This document shows, one piece after another, positions 63,444 to 64,000 of a stretch of 64,000 nucleotides of DNA. The notes under the pieces are model-generated. The model did no database searches. It was not told where the DNA came from and saw only the letters and a list, made by a program, of their open reading frames with translations. The position numbers and the translations under genes are program-made. Source of the DNA: JAAYDY01 sp964500225 (lineage in GTDB: Bacteria; Planctomycetota; Phycisphaerae; FEN-1346; JAACEH01); NCBI GenBank assembly GCA_964500225.1, contig CAZCOA010000009.1:1-64000 (forward strand). Reading direction: 5' to 3'. Each line of letters opens with the position of its first letter. Position 1 is the first letter of the stretch.

Positions 63444-64000
63444 ATGCCCCACCGCGACAACAATCACTCGCTTGATATTCATCCGACCGATTTGCGCCCG
63501 GCTCGACGGGCCGACCTCGTGCCGCCTGCGACGCCGGCGCCCCTCCCGACGCCCGGCGAATCGTCCAGCCCGACCCAGACCGAGGCTCAGGCCCTCCTGG
63601 CCGCCGAGCGGCGACGCATGGAAAAGGATATGGCCGACCTGCGCCGCGAACTGGCCGCCGAGCGTCAGGCCCTGGCCGCACGCCAGGCGATGCTCGACGC
63701 TCAGCACCAGCAGCGACAAGACGAGTCGCAGAAGCTTCTGGACGCTGAGCGGCAACGGTTGAAGCAGATGGATGCCGAATTGGCGGCCGCGCGGCAAGCC
63801 CTCGAGTTGGAGCGTCGTGCCCTGGACGAGGAGCGGACCCGGCTCTTGGACGAACGAGCACAGGCGGAGCGAGACCGCGACGCATTGGACCGGCAGCGCG
63901 ACGCTCTTGCCAATCAGTCGCAGTCGCTCGAAGCCGAACGGCGTCAGGTCGCTGCGTTGCGGCTGGAGATCGGCCAAGAGCAATCGCAGTTGGAGGACGC
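63444..64000 (+). CDS. Partial coiled-coil protein, cut by the window edge
   Basis: An uninterrupted frame from ATG 63444 to the window end, so the C terminus is missing. The first 50 residues are Pro/Ala-rich (PATPAPLPTPGE), then a continuous Ala/Glu/Gln/Arg heptad-like region of at least 130 residues (RRELAAERQALAARQ, LDEERTRLLDERA). It begins 54 bases after the FHA gene, presumably the same transcript. Family not recognised; it may be a scaffold linked with the FHA protein. Confidence 0.65.
   Translation, partial: MPHRDNNHSLDIHPTDLRPARRADLVPPATPAPLPTPGESSSPTQTEAQALLAAERRRMEKDMADLRRELAAERQALAARQAMLDAQHQQRQDESQKLLDAERQRLKQMDAELAAARQALELERRALDEERTRLLDERAQAERDRDALDRQRDALANQSQSLEAERRQVAALRLEIGQEQSQLED

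Overview
The window is GC-rich bacterial chromosome with strong GC bias at third codon positions, which creates long mirror-image reading frames on the opposite strand. No rRNA, tRNA, CRISPR array, integrase or insertion sequence was recognised. The gene mix suggests Planctomycetota, possibly a Phycisphaerae-like lineage: an exosortase/EpsI exopolysaccharide locus, a Tat-exported DUF362 protein, an FAD oxidoreductase with a HEAT tail, paired TIM-barrel sugar isomerases, and FHA and PilZ proteins. This placement is an inference from content, not from a marker gene.

Layout. 1-4.6 kb: a copper P-type ATPase and an MsbA-like ABC exporter. 4.6-17.1 kb: an exopolysaccharide export operon behind a near-consensus sigma-70 promoter, holding an SLBB outer-membrane export protein, an exosortase, its EpsI partner, a 1565-residue TPR protein and a Wzc-like tyrosine autokinase; it ends in a clear intrinsic terminator. 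17.2-23.2 kb: nucleotide-sugar genes matching WbpB, WbpD, WbpE and WbpI of the UDP-diacetamido-mannuronate pathway, plus two NAD-dependent epimerases. 23.4-40.8 kb: the glycan assembly block, with a Wzy-like polymerase, an inverted Wzx-like flippase, an acyltransferase-like protein, a YdjC deacetylase, four GT4 and one GT2 glycosyltransferases, a CapK/PaaK-like ligase, two different glycan-initiating phosphosugar transferases, an ATP-grasp/HAD pair and a second DegT aminotransferase. Together these make a near-complete Wzx/Wzy polysaccharide pathway coupled to an exosortase.

41-57.6 kb is a mixed region: DUF362 protein, a small coiled-coil protein, a double-Rossmann FAD oxidoreductase, a five-repeat S1 RNA-binding protein, a radical SAM protein, a PQQ-like propeller, a Cys-rich membrane microprotein overlapping a flavin reductase, a MalY-type lyase, a Coq7-like diiron protein, two TIM-barrel isomerases, a putative lipoprotein, a PilZ protein and CstA. 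57.9-62.2 kb is a minus-strand run of PHP phosphoesterase, Trm112-like protein, metallophosphoesterase and YidC. A divergent tandem-FHA protein and a coiled-coil protein cut by the window edge finish the + strand.

Most notable: the complete exosortase/EpsI/EPS machinery with no PEP-CTERM substrate in view; a 10-G tract inside the exosortase gene; a terminator only about 40 bases before the sugar genes; two initiation enzymes in one locus; and a cluster of possible glycan-decorating enzymes. All functions are assigned by reading motifs; no database search was run.
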